Origin: Populus alba
Lineage: Eukaryota; Streptophyta; Magnoliopsida; Malpighiales; Salicaceae
Direction of reading: 5' to 3'
Assembly (NCBI RefSeq): GCF_005239225.2
Contig: NC_133287.1
Location: 5,499,493 to 5,563,492, forward strand
DNA length: 64,000 nucleotides
Part shown: positions 1 through 12,908 of the stretch, piece after piece
Layout: every line of letters begins with the position of its first letter
How positions within the stretch are numbered: the stretch's first letter is position 1
Translations under genes and position numbers: made by a program
Notes under the pieces: model-generated
Seen by the model: only the letters and a program-made list of their open reading frames with translations
Told to the model about the DNA's origin: nothing
Databases searched by the model: none

Positions 1-527
1 GTATGTTCTTTGCATCTCTTTTTATTTCAATAATGTTAAAGCAATCCCTTTGTTTAAATTGCCTATTCCAGTTTATTTTTTGGTTTTTGGAAGTTCATTG
101 ATTTTTCTGTCAGTCTGTTGGTTCTTGGTTAAAGATTTAAAGATTTATGAGTGAATGATGTTTCAACTGTTTAGAGTAAGTGTTAGTTTAAAGATGTTGA
201 TGAGGTTGGTTGTTTCTTGACCAGAACTCATGCTTTCTTGATAATGCATGCCACTCATAAAGTAGATGAAGATTCAGGTCATGCAATAAATTCCCATCTT
301 GATTTTTTTTTTTTAGTTTAATGAACGATAATCTTGGCAATCGTATGGCTATGCTAATTTGATAACTGTATCTGTGTGGTTAAAATCGGATCTTGGCATA
401 ACTTTCCCATCTTGTTTGCTGAGAAATTGAAGAAGAAAATAAGGAAAGAAGAATTGGATATTGCTTTTCATTGATGTGCTCTGATCTTCAGGAGAGTTTG
501 TTGGATGAGGTTATTGTTTCACAGATC

Positions 528-602
<75 letters not shown>

Positions 603-901
603 ATTGTTTCACAGATCCCAATATCCTGAAATTATATGGCAATGGATAATATAAATGTCTTCAAGTTCCGTTTTCCTACTTTACTTAAGGGAACAATTAA
701 TGCTTTTGCTCTTCAAGTGTTGTTATATGATGGCATGCTCTTTTGGAACGTGCACATATCATTTTCTATTTCCTTTTTTGCAGCTCTCGATTTCTATCAT
801 GCCATATATAAGTTGAAATTGCGCTTATGAGTTACTATGGTGTATGCTATTTATTAAGATGCTTGGATTGTTCTCCTAACTGTTAATCAGTTTATTTTCA
901 G
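1..901 (+). other. Probable 5' leader intron of the DUF688 gene
   Basis: No coding sequence is visible here. The window opens with GTATGT, which fits a splice donor, and a pyrimidine-rich ATTTTCAG ends at 901, so most of this stretch can be read as a 5' UTR intron of the gene that starts at 1042. It contains an (AT)n(AG)n microsatellite at about 531-600. The donor assignment is inference because the upstream exon lies outside the window. Confidence 0.4.
511..624. repeat. (AT)n(AG)n microsatellite between two 24-bp direct repeats
   Basis: TTATTGTTTCACAGATCCCA followed by ATAT occurs at 511-534 and again at 601-624, 90 bp apart. Between the copies lies an AT run changing into an AG run. The pattern fits slippage or unequal exchange that duplicated the flank together with the microsatellite. 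Confidence 0.9.
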
Positions 902-938
902 ATTCATTTTGTAGAGCTGGGATTTAGAGGGATTTTCC

Positions 939-992
939 ATGGTTGCACCTATGGTTCTTTCTCATCGGCAATCATATTTTCTTGATTGGTAA
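939..992 (+). promoter_or_regulatory. Upstream ORF in the leader of the DUF688 gene
   Basis: Downstream of the putative leader acceptor at 901, an ATG at 939 opens a 17-codon frame ending with TAA at 990-992, 49 bases before the main ATG at 1042. It could reduce translation of the main frame. Whether it lies in the mature transcript depends on the inferred leader splice site. Confidence 0.35.
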
Positions 993-1041
993 ACTTCCGT
1001 CAAAGAGTGAGTTGATAGAAGTTGTTTGGTTCTGAGAAGCA

Positions 1042-3467
1042 ATGGCGGAACGGAAATTGAATTTAAATGCACCGCTCCTATCAGTGAGGCGAATTTCTAA
1101 CATAGCAACAACTTCAGATGGAGCAAAAACTAAGAAACTTGAGAATTCCCGGCTCAATAGACGCCATGCTCTTCCTCCATACAAACCAGACACAAGTTTG
1201 GATCAAGTGACTGAACCTGTTGCAGTTCCTTTCCACTGGGAACAGATCCCTGGTAGAGCAAAGGATAATTCTATGGAGCCACCTAAAGTTGCCGAGGAGG
1301 CTTCTGTTACTCCAAAGGTTCCTCCTAGAAGGTCGTTGGATATTGTAAGGCACCACAAGGGAAAGCGTGAGCCTAAAGTCCCCAAGGAGGCTTCTGTTAA
1401 GCCACTTATTTCTTCCAGAAGGGTATTGGATGTTGTAAAGAACCAGAAGGAAAAGCCAGAGCCTAAGGTCCCCAAGCAGGCTTCTGTTACTCAAAGGAAT
1501 CCTCCGAGAAAGGTGTTGGATCTTGCAAAGCACCAGAAGGAAAAGAAATCCAACGATCAAAGTTTGTCTAGGCCCAAAGCTGAAGCATATTCTTTCAACA
1601 AGAACGTAAGAAAGTTAGATTACTCTAGAGAGGGACCAAATGAGAAATCAGGTTTGAATTCAGATGATGACGATGTTTACTCTGATGCGCTTGACACTTT
1701 GTCCCCAACAGATTCAATCTCCATGAACTGTAGTGCAAGTGGTGTGAGTGGCTTTGATGTTCCGGCTGTGAAGCCATCAGGAACCTTTTCCAAGGATCAA
1801 CAAACACGAGATTTCATGATGAGTCGCTTCTTACCTGCGGCCAAGGCAATGGCTTTGGAGCCAGCTCATCATGCTTCAAGAAAGCAACCTGTGGTAGTTG
1901 AACAGTTAAGACAAATTACGAAGGTGGTTCATGGGAATAGGACACCTACTCCTAGTAAATCTCAGTCAATAATTATCTCAAATTATGGCCAGGATATTGA
2001 AGAGAAAGAAAGTGAAGATGAAAATGATGGGTATGAAGGTCCTGGGAATATATCAACTAAAGCTTGTGGTTGGTTTCCTCGCTTATGCTTTAAGAATTCA
2101 TTGGGTCTCCTAAATCCCATTCCTGGATTGAAACTTAGGACTCAGGCTTCCATGTCTTCTACCAATGATGTTGAAAAACTGAGCAGAGCTTCTCCGAGCA
2201 GATCTGTTAGTCAAATCGTGAAAAAGGTTAGAATTGAACTCATTTTTTCTTTCCCTTTAATTATTTCTCCTTCGGATAGTGCCGAATGTTTCTGTTATAA
2301 TTAGTGGAAGTTGTCTTTCAATGCTAAAATCACTTACAATTTTGCGATGCTTTTCAGCACTTAAAAGATGCTGCTAATAAGCTAAAGCAAGATAGCGGAG
2401 GGCAATCACCTAGGCTGCCGGAGGTTGAGAACAAGCTGTCCTGTGCATCTAATCGGTTCATCTATGCAAGTGATCGGCAAACAATGAGTCGGACATCTCC
2501 TTTAAGGCGCTCAGCTGGTACATCTCCTTTCAGACGCCCAGGGTGCGTATCTCCTTATCGCAATGAAGCGCCTCAATCTCCCTTCCGTGGCAGGGGATTT
2601 CTAGGCACTCCTAAAGAGGCTGAGGATTTGAGAGCCAGTAGGTTGAATTTGTACAAAGGCATTAGCAAGTCTCAGGAACTATCATCCTACTATGGTGCTA
2701 AACGAGGGTCTCGCCCATCAAGCCCTGTTGTTGAGAAGACACTGTATGTAGATACCGTACATAAGGCAGGAATATTGTTCCCAGATTCACGTTCTTCAAA
2801 TATCAAAAAGTATGTGGACTCCGAAAAAAGGGACTTTAAGACACCCTTGAAAAGCAGAGAAATTAAAGGAGCAGCTGGTGAAGAGTCTTCTTTCCAAGAT
2901 GCAGAATTCCTGAATTTTCTGAAAGCACAGAGTGAACTGGAAAATAAAGTCCCCGGGTCTGCGGATGCTGATTCAGCTTCTCTTTCAGACAAGCCAGACT
3001 TGATGGAGGACTATTCTAAAGCTTTAGTGTGTATAGGTGCAACTACTGAAGAAAATGTAAATATTGATGGTGATCAGATTTCAAAAGAAGATGATACAGG
3101 AAATGTGAAAAACAGTTTAGTACAGTCTCCTCTTGCCCCAATTCTACCGAAATCACCGTCGGAATCTTGGCTTTGGCGAACCCTGCCTTCATTCTCGTCA
3201 CAAAATTCATTCACACATCTGCATCGGGGAACCAGTTTTCAGAGCAAATGGCAGGATACTAATACGCCCTCTACTAATACCAAATGGGAAACCATTGTTA
3301 AATCATCCTATTTGCATCACGATCATGTACGCTATTCTGAGGTAATGCAGTTGCTCTCAATCTTCTTGGTTTTTCTTCCAGTTTCGTGTTAAGTTATAGA
3401 AGAATTTAACATTAGTATTCATTTGCAGGAATTAATCCCTCACGCTTCTAAACACTCCAAAAGTTAG
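1042..3467 (+). CDS. DUF688-family protein, three coding exons
   Basis: Exons 1042-2226, 2358-3341 and 3429-3467 join in phase 0 (AAG|GTTAGA..TTTTCAG, GAG|GTAATG..TTTGCAG) and give 735 residues. The start sits in the N-terminal motif LNLNAPLLSVRR, followed by VPFHWEQIPGRAK near residues 62-74; both are hallmarks of plant DUF688 proteins. A serine/proline/arginine-rich middle has short SPFRR/SPYR repeats near residues 440-460, and SESWLWRTLPS lies near residue 663. Residues 81-170 are three 30-residue tandem repeats. No catalytic domain, membrane segment or signal peptide is visible. The family's biochemical role is unknown to me; it resembles Arabidopsis At5g45850/At4g18630, which also sits beside an MRH1/MDIS1-type kinase. 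Family assignment is firm, function open. Confidence 0.9.
1282..1551 (+). repeat. Three in-frame 90-bp tandem repeats inside the DUF688 gene
   Basis: Units at 1282-1371, 1372-1461 and 1462-1551 each encode 30 residues on the plan PKVpkEASV..RR.LDvVK.qKeK.E. The register is exact with no indels, although the units differ at many positions, so the duplications are not very recent. Confidence 0.9.
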
Positions 3468-4936
3468 AGATGCAGAGCTCTTTCCAAATTCTTAACAGCA
3501 ATTGTTTTGTTTGGATATTTTCCTCTCGGATATGATCGAAGGCAATTTAAATCTTCCAGTCTTCATTTTTTTTTTGTGAGATCATGCTCTGATCATTCAA
3601 TCCTCCTATAGTAGGTAGATGGAATTCAGCAGTCAGTTTTGTTGAAATTTCCAAGTTTTCTTAACCCTCCCTGTGATGTGCCTCCTCGCATTCATACAGG
3701 GGTGAGGTGAATGGCCAATAAGCCATTATATTCCTTGTATTGGTGGTTTACAGTTTAAGCTACTGTTTTGCTTTTATTTTCGGATTCTTTGATCCCTGTG
3801 TTCATAGAAATCAGTAACTCATTATTGTGATGAAAGAAATTACACGTTTGATTGTGACAATGTCCATTCTACAGAAGCCTTGTATATTCATTGTGAACAA
3901 GTTCTGTTGGCATTGCAAGCTATTCTGGAAGGCCCTAAAATTGATTGTTCTGCCTTCCAAGCATTGTTGGTATGGTGCTGCTATTGTTTCTCTACATCTG
4001 CATGTACACACATGTTATTCAGTACTGCTCTTAGATTCCCTTCTTTCATGCCTGCAATCTTCCAGTCCAGTTCATCCAAGAATTCTGAACAAGAGAGCCC
4101 CTGTCCTGATTTAGGACTTGCCATTTTAAGGGGAAGGTGGGGTTAGAAAGCATTACGATGTATTTGCCATGTCATGATCTTAAGCACTTCTGGAACTAGA
4201 TCCAGAAACAAGAAATGGAGATATAGAGAGGTCCCAATCCCCATAGTTACTCTATTTAGCAGCAGCACAAATATACAGAAACCAGAGTGGATAATAGCAT
4301 AGAAAGACCTGATTCAAACAACTTATTGTCAATACCGTTGCGCTGGCTTCATTCTCGAGTATGCTTTTGCTCATGTTTTTAGATGTTTTTGACTTATAAA
4401 ATTTTATATTAAAAAATATTTTGTACTACAATCTCAAACACCCTGTATAATTCCTCCTTTTTCATTTAACATGTCGTTAATAAATGAGGTTGAATGACAT
4501 GTCTTCCATATCACTTGTGGGACTGAGAGGTCATTCTTTGCTATTTGCAGAAGCAAGCAGTATCGAATTTCTGTTGAGACATTGTGAAAATACTTTGATA
4601 GACAATAACTCATCACTCACAAACACACTGCCCTTTTTGTTCAGAAAAAGGGGGGGAAAAAGTTACACATTAGCGTTTGCTTTCATCCAAAACTGAATCA
4701 ATTACCACCTGCACACTGATGACAAGATGAACATTCTAAGAAAATAAACAGCGAAGAACATAAAAAGACTACTAATGCTTCTTAAATGACTCCAGGGACA
4801 AGTACTTAAAAAAATCTGTACTACTCCTATATATGATTTTCTCTACATAGTCAGATATTCTTAAGTACTAAGCCTTGCTAAAAATATCGTATATATAGAC
4901 TAAGTTTCTATAAAAGTTTCACTGTCTTCATGGCCA
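3468..4936. other. 3' flanks of two convergent genes
   Basis: This interval lies between the stop of the DUF688 gene (+) and the stop of the GARP gene (-). Short open frames occur but none shows a recognisable domain, splice continuation or plausible composition. It presumably holds both 3' UTRs. No repeat or RNA gene is seen. Confidence 0.6.
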
Positions 4937-7218
4937 TCAAGAAAGTGAAAGCTTGGTGCTAATTTCCTGTGTGCTTCTACAATGAGTCTTACGGTCTTTG
5001 ATTCCAACTCTTTGGCTCAGTCCCAGTTGCAGATCAGGCAGCCATTCCTTGTCCGTCAACATTTTATCATGATTCAGCTGCATGCGAATCAAGGGCGAAA
5101 TACAAAAGAAAAGAAATGAGAGAGAGAGAGATCACAAAATAAAAGGATTGCGAAATAAGGTGTTGAAGTTTATATGGTTATTGCATGCCCTATATAATTA
5201 CTCTAAATTCGAAATGTTAATTACCTCAACCCGAAATGGGGGCTCAAACTCTGGTTTAAAGCTATTGAAATTGCCAACGGAGAGTGGCGAATTGAATAAG
5301 GATTGCTTTATCTTTATGTCATTTCCAGAGTTGCCTCCATTTGGCTTCCAGTAGCAGGTTGTCCCGAACGACCTTGGCGACGAACAATTTTGATGTGCTT
5401 GAGGTGGAGAGCAAGTACTATTAGTACAGGTGACACTAGTGGGATTATTTCTGATAAATTTCCATCTATTTTTAACCATTTCGAGTGGAGGCCACCGACG
5501 CTCTTCTAGAAATCTGACAGGTCTCATTGGCCTCATTTCGGTGGTACTTGTGTCTAATCCTTGTCCGAGATCCTTTCTTGCCAAACTGCTTACTCCATGC
5601 TTATCATCTCCCCATTGCTGGCACCTATAATATTGACCAGAAAGAAAGATCAAGCTGGAATTAGAGATATGAAGAATTCTTACTCTTGAGCTTAATGGGA
5701 TAGGAAACTCATGATCAATTTTCTAGCTTTTCTTATATATCCCAATTTGATCGCTTCTTTGGATCAATGTTTCAAGCTTGTTTCTCTTCAAAACAAAAGG
5801 AAGTATCCTCTTCCTTATAAACCTTTATATGGAAGAAAAAAAGTGTTTAGTATAACAAGAATTTCACCATGAGTATTGATTGTTTACCTTGAGAAACTGG
5901 TTTTGTTACTTAATGGTCTCTGGAAGAGGGAAGAGTGCAAAAGGCTGTTGCCAAAAGTATGCTCAGTACTAGAATTTCTAGCTAAAACAATTCCACCACT
6001 CTCCATTCTGAAGCATTGTTGAGGATTGGCTGGCATTTGGTGGAACTTGCTTGGAATGTAACCTCTTCCTTGCGTTGATCTGTATGTTTGACATAGCACT
6101 GTATAACAAAAGCAAGGGTTTACCATTTCATTTATGCTTGGCTTAAATATTTACAAAAATCTTTTATTTTCGTATTTCCCCCATGAAATTAACAAGAAGA
6201 GAAGGCGGGGCAGCCATTCATGTCAAGGTTGCTGAAATGCTTTAACTTGTTGTTTGGGAATATTGCAGAATACATGAAGGTTAGAATGGCAGGAGAAATT
6301 ACTTAACAAGAGACACGAGTGCACGAGTTTTTATCACAAATGTACATCTAATTATGGAATATCTGTGATTAAGTAAATTTATCTATTATTCAGCTAGAAA
6401 AACAAAGATGATTGATTGTTTTTAACAAGATATTAAAAACTTGTGATCATGACACATCAGCTCCCTTGTAATGGCCAACACAGGCCTGGAATAACTTCTC
6501 TCTACTCAGGTTCATTATGATTCACAATAATAGGCACAAATTAATAATAATGAAAAAAAGAAGAAGCAGTAAGCTTCACCTTGGCCGGCCTCGTCAAGCT
6601 TCTTACTTCGGTACATCTTATATGCACAATGAGAAAAGAGTAAGTTAGGAAAACAAAAAAAAAAATGGTGAATCAGAAATTACAAGTAAACATGGTTAAA
6701 CACTGATTTTAGCGAGTACCTGTAAATGACTCTTTACATGAGCAATGCTAAGTCCCCTCACATTCATTAGCTGAAGAACTAACTTGGGAGTTGCTTCTTC
6801 GCCAATTCAAAGAAGGTGCAAGTAAGTTATAAAATGAAATAATTGTTTTTTTTATCAAAATAGTATTATCCAATTATAAATTTCTATCAATTTCAACAAA
6901 CTTCATTTTTAACTTACTCTCTTGTCCACCAAGCCTTTCAACGGCATGCACAAAAGAGAGATGGAGATCAGGAGTCCATCGTAGCCGAGGCATTTTTGAT
7001 CTAACGTATTGCCTTACTGTGGACTTACGTTCATTTCTCTCTGCAGACGTAGCATTATTAGCATAATTCTCTTCTGCTCTCTTCTCAGCATCAGTATTGC
7101 TAACTTCAAAAGTTCCGATGTCCTCTCCGCTGCTTGCTTCTTCATTCAAATCGAAGGATGAGCACTTTAGGGATGACATCAAAGACGTGGTATCAGCTTG
7201 GTCCTCACATCCATCCAT
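4937..7218 (-). CDS. GARP (G2-like) MYB-related transcription factor, six coding exons
   Basis: Exons on the minus strand: 7218-6918, 6796-6720, 6616-6580, 6098-5888, 5624-5225 and 5077-4937, all with GT-AG borders and compatible phases, giving 388 residues. The single MYB-like GARP DNA-binding domain spans about residues 77-131: MPRLRWTPDLHLSFVHAVE, then ATPKLVLQLMNVRGLSIAH and VKSHLQMYRSK. This matches the subgroup of Arabidopsis At1g14600/At2g42660 and rice MOF1. Repressor-type EAR motifs are visible: FDLNEEA near residue 22, LQLGL at 358-362 and KLSLS at the C-terminus, suggesting TOPLESS-dependent repression (inference). The first ATG in frame is at 7218. An acceptor-like TTTTAACAG ends at 7323, so an upstream leader exon, or less likely a further coding exon, may exist. 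Confidence 0.85.
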
Positions 7219-10200
7219 CTTTTCTAGATCACCGATCTTTAATTCTTCTTCCACTGCTACTTGTTTCCCTTCAATGACTTCAAATACGTACCGAGTTTCT
7301 ATATATCTGATCGGCTTCTGTTCTGTTAAAAGAAAAGGGGGCTATTAATCGCAAGCTTATAAATATAGGCATGCATTTTAAGACTCAAAAACTGGGATGA
7401 TAGCACTAGCTAGCTGCATTGCTGTTTTTTTCTTTTCTTTTGATGGAAGGCCCCATGCAGTCTTTGGTTACACGATGAGGGATACCCTCCTCAGCTCTGA
7501 AATCCCACCCCAACCTTCTTAAGGGTTTGAATCTGAAACCTCCAACTAGATAAACCTAAGCCTTAACTTTTGGGATGTTCTTTTTGGCCGGACGCTTTGA
7601 AGTAGTTTAGAACACAGTAATTGACAGTCCCGATCGAGTTCTTAATCGACGAAAACCTTTAAAGCCAATGGGCAAGTAGCTGTAAAAATTATGGCACATC
7701 GCGCAAAATCTGTTAGGATATTTATTGTTTTAGACATTTCACATAAGCTGCAATATCGAACCCGTATAAATGGAAGTAGTTTTACATTAAAGGTTCTGTT
7801 TAAGCATGGTACTTCAATTTTGGTCCACAAAAAATTTGTTACGTATAGCTTCGTACACTGTCGGATCAAACCTCGATCAGTGAATAATTGCATTAGGTAA
7901 GAAAAAAAAAAATGCACACCAAATGATCGTAGTAGGTAGACTGCCAGCTTTCGATTTATGATGACCTAGATGCTTCATGGCTGTAAATCCGTGGAACTGG
8001 CACTCTTAAGCAACAATACAGTGGACAAAAATGGTTCTAAACAACTCCAAATGCTTGAAAATTAATCATCTAAGATCTGGACAGTCAATTTCATGGTATC
8101 AAAGGATTTGTCGTGTTGGTTTGGTCTTATTTATTGTGGACACCGTACGTAATTTACGAGTGAATTACCAGAACACAGCTTGAACTGATAAAGTAAAGGA
8201 ATTGAATGACAAATTACTTTTTCCCCATGCACCAAATTAAGCTGGAAAACAACTAAGAAATATGGCAAAAAGACGGTGTCATTTTACGTCAAGATCACTT
8301 TTTTTTTCCTCCCTTTTTGGTTCCATTTTATTTAAAGATCACTTACATGGCTATTTCAATGCTTTTGAAACACAAAGTGTTCCCAAGCGACCCTTTTTCT
8401 GTTCATGATCTCCTATCTGCATTCTGCGAAATGCAAAATTAAGAAAAAAGAAACTATGTTAGGACTTATGTTGAACACTCAAACTTACATGGCTATGCAG
8501 CACAGACAATTAAAAAGGCATGAAAACAAATTAATTAGGATGTTAAAAGTACTTTTGAAATGAAAAAAATTACTTGATTTTCTTTCATGAATTTGCAAAA
8601 TGATCAAATGGTATACAGTTCCACTATGATCTAACAACATATGGGCTCTCATAAATATAGAGTGCTAAACCATCAATCAACATGAAACTATCAAACCGCA
8701 TAGCTGTTTTCCAATCATTTCTAGTAAGTAGATGGTTTAGCATCTAAATATGAAGTTAAACATGCAGCAAGCAAGGGATGAAGAAGTCATGATTTCAGAT
8801 TCCAGTAAACAAGCAGAAATATAATGGTGATGCAAGGATTTGACTTAGGTCATGAAGTCTCTCAAAATTAAACCGAAAATGAAAAAAAAGGCCATGAAGA
8901 AATCATAAGGGATGAAAAAAATTGGCATCCATAAAATATATTTTAGTTAATTTAAAACTGGATAAAGGGTGAAGAAAACTGGCAAACAAATCATCTTTGT
9001 CCATCACTTAAAAGAAAAAAAAAAAAAACCTTCTTTATCTCTTTTCCAAGAGTCTTGGAAAACATTTATAACTGTATGAAGAATAAAAGAGAAAGAAAGA
9101 AAGTAAGAACAAACCCAAGCTAGCTAGCTGATTCACTCAATACATAACTAAAACCATAAGACCAATAGTACAATTATTTGTTCATATATACAAGTTGATT
9201 TCCTAAACCCTAAATGGTAAATACAAACCAGTTGGTGTTGATGATGATGATGCCCCGATCATGCATAGCCATTCCAAGTTGTTGGTGGGATTGCCTGTAG
9301 CTTCAGATCATTATACATATATATCGCCAGACTAATGATCCTAGCGTGCCTCTTCCAAACTTGAAAATTGACGTAGACTTGGTTCTTCAGAGAGAGGGAG
9401 GGGGAGAAAGAAGAGGAGAGAGGCAGTGTTTTCTGTGTTGGGTTTTTGGTGTGTGATGGTGTTTTTTATTATTATTATTATTATTTATTATTATTATTAC
9501 TGTTATTGTATCGAAGAAAAACCATGGAATCAAAGTCATCAAAGCTCACCAGATACTCTAAGACCAACATGTGGTTAATTAATAAGTTTAAATACAAATC
9601 AACGATTTTTAGGACAGCCCAGCTCGTGCTCTTTAAAATGGCATTATGGATACAGATGCGACTGTTGGAGAGCATCATGTGACTCAAAAAACCCTTTCTT
9701 TCTTCCTCTTCTTTCTTTGACAGATGTCCCTCCAAAATCCCTCTCGTGATTATCTTTTTTCTTCTTCTTCTTTGACCTATGTTACAGGCTTCTCTCTTTC
9801 TCAATAACTTAAAAAAAAAAAATCTTGATAATTTCATTTAAGTTTTACTATTAACATTAATATACAACTATTCTTCATAAATTTAATTTCTTAAGTTAAA
9901 ATATTTTTTTAATATGATGTTAAAGTATTGTTAATTAAGTGCTAACGAGTTATTGTGTGTGTGTGTTTCATTTCTGTGTAATAATTATAACTAAATAAAT
10001 GTGGGACCTTTCATTTCATCGACCCATCAATTTTCTTCCCACCTAAACAGAGACTAGTAGTTTTTTTTTTTTTACTCTATGAACAACACTGTTTCTTCCT
10101 GTCCCTGTGTTGTTATTGTTAATTAGTGTCTACAGCTTTCTTCTGCAAAGCATGTGGCTCTATGACTTTGATTTAATTATTGGTCCGACCCAAAAATAAT

Positions 10201-11407
10201 TGATCGGTCGTTGAAGAAATACTACCAGCTGAATGCGTTAGTCAATTTTGGTAGGACTTTTGCATTCTAACAAATCTATCCTCAACAAGTTCATTATTTT
10301 TTTGCAAATGGGAGAATCGTTGTGTTTCCATAACATTTTACAAATGAAATTTCCTGAACGTGCTGAGATCATGATGTCGATGTTGACCTTTTTCTTGGAG
10401 AAAAAAATGCATGCGTGAATTTAAGTTTTCCAGGAGTACACTGGTTTGAAAATACGAGCTGCATGATCCCATAAAGTATTCTTATACTTGATAGCTGTGT
10501 TTGTTTTCTGTATGAACAAGCAACAGCAACGTTTTTCTAATCAGCTCCTGAATTGAACTTTAATTTGGAGGAAAAATAAACTTTAGCTTATAATATATAG
10601 CAACCACTATGGTCGAAAGACAAATGATTTTGGCATAGAACCGTCCAGTCGGAGGAAGAGCCTGAACGGCGATCGGCAAAGAAAAGGCAAGAACGTCTAT
10701 AATTCCCATTTATTGTTCCTTGCTGTTAAGATTGCTGAATCTGAGGAATGAGAAGCTTAAAATTGTCACCACAAGCTGCAATGTCAACGTTTATCTTTAG
10801 CCGAGAAGCTAGATTAAGACCTACGGGTTAGCAAGAACTAAACATAATTAGGAGGTCAAAACATGATCCACAGAACAAATAGTCTAAACTAATTACATTA
10901 CTGCGAGCTCAGTGTAGAGTAACAAGGATTGCATACACTTAGTGTCCCTAATTATTTTGAATTGTTATTTTTTATTTTTTTTTACCTTTTTCTGAGGGCA
11001 ATTGAATTTCGAAATCTGTGTGATAAGCAAGCAGCGGAGATCAAAACTTCAAAAGGTAAGCAAAACTTTAAAACTAGATTTTGAAAAAACGTTGAAGAGT
11101 TTCTTCTAACATGAACGAAAAGAAAGTTTCGGTTGTTTTGCTTCACGAAACATTAAGAAAAAACAATCTTAAAAGTTATATTTCATATCTCAATATATAT
11201 TTCAATTTTTTTTTCTCCTCGGTATTAACATTAAAAGCTCAGTCAATTCTTATGCTTTCCCTTTGAGTAGAAGTTGTGGACTTGATTCTTCAAAGGAGAG
11301 CAAACCTTAAGTCCCAAACATCAGAAAAATACAAAAGAATTGCCAACATGTTGTCAAACATCTCCATGTTCCTCCTTCCTTGATTATTACTAAACTTTGT
11401 CAAATAA

Positions 11408-11685
11408 CTAATTCAACCCAATAATTTAAACGGTTAAGTCTCAAGATATGATTTATATTATTCTCTAACATGTTTTTAAGTAAAAGCTCTTTGATCTTGA
11501 AACTTGAACAGGCTCACGTTATTTTGTATTTAATTTTTATCACATATATGAGAATGATAAGATTTGAACTCATAATCGCTTAGTCATCAAGACTCTGATA
11601 TCATATTAAAGAATCAATTCAACCCAATAGCTTAAGTTGTTAAATAAAATTTTAAATATAATTTATATTATTTTCTATCAAACTT
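11408..11685. repeat. Decayed repeat with two related arms
   Basis: ATTCAACCCAATA followed by a TTTAA/CTTAA..GTTAA block and a TATAATTTATATTATT-like tail occurs near 11411 and again, more diverged, near 11617. The spacer carries a phrase of the type GACTCTGATATCATATTAAA. This wording is familiar from dispersed plant retroelement remnants. The family is not identified. Confidence 0.5.
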
Positions 11686-12772
11686 TATAAATAAATAAAA
11701 TCTTTTGGTGTGTGTGTTTGTGTGCATAGTTGGAGAAGAAAGAAAAAAAATCAATAGTTTTTTTTTTTTTTTGAAAGTTATCATGTGCTATCGAATTTTT
11801 ATTCTCAAATTATACTCTCTTATTAATATTCCCTAAAGATTAAATTAATAAAAGAAGCTTGACAAAACATATGTAGTTGGAAAAGAAAATAGAGATGATG
11901 AGGTGGAGGTGGGGATGGAAGCATACGCAGAGACAGCTTGGTCTCCCATCTACATAACTATATATTCCATAAATATATAATTTTCAAACTGCACTCCGTT
12001 CTTAATGTGTGCCCTCCCCCGACCATCCAAAGGGCTTACTTTTCAAAGCTAATCGGCAAGAGTTTGGACTGTTTTGTCTCCTTATGACAAAGAGCTCTAC
12101 TTCTCTTCAAACTTGCTATATTACTAGCTAGACATATAGTCTCTGAGGAAAGTAAGAAGGGGGGGAATCACTTGAAGGATTAGGTATGGCAAGAAGACAC
12201 CCAAATCTGGCTCGTTATGAGTGACGGAGAAAGAGATTAGCATATGTTTTCGTCGCCGTGGCGATGGAGAAAGAGAAGACAGATATTCTAAGCATATATT
12301 AAACTAAGTTCATGATCAGAGAAATCTACGTGGGAAGAGAAGGAAAGGGAGCATGATGAGCAACTCTTAGACCTATATATGTATGTACGTAGAAAATACT
12401 CGATACCCTGTCTTGTCGAGTGCATGGGGAGTTGACAATTTATTGATGTTCTAGACCCTCTGAGAATCTTTCAAATAATTGCTACTTTGCATTTCAGATT
12501 TATTTCATTTCATAGACAGAGACACCCAACTAGCATATGACCACATGATATGAACCGTAAGAAAAAATATTACTAAATGTTTTCGAGTGGGAAATGGGAA
12601 TTTAAGAAAGGTATGTAAAGGGGAATCATATATATATATCCCATTGTAACTTTCCTTCTTTCTTTTTTTATTCAATCATTGTCAAGTTTTATTTTTCTTC
12701 GATTTCTTAGTGCTTTTTAGGATCCTGATATCAATTCCCATTGGATCGTTGGCTCTTTGGGGTTTGGAATCT

Positions 12773-12908
12773 ATCATTGACCATACTGATGATGATGCAT
12801 GAGCAGTGGACCGGCTTGCCAAAAAAACCTGTGTCTGAACAAAGGTGCCTGTTAGTTATACTTCAATATATATATATCATTGACCATACTGATGATGATG
12901 CATGAGCA
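12773..12908. repeat. Exact 33-bp direct repeat
   Basis: The same 33 bases, beginning ATCATTGACCATACTG, occur at 12773-12805 and 12876-12908. About 70 bases separate them, including a short TATATA run before the second copy. No target-site logic or inverted ends were seen, so a local duplication is the simplest reading. Confidence 0.9.

Noticed and set aside
1114..1560. Minus-strand frame with apparent repeats
   Set aside because: It is the complement of the DUF688 30-residue repeats.
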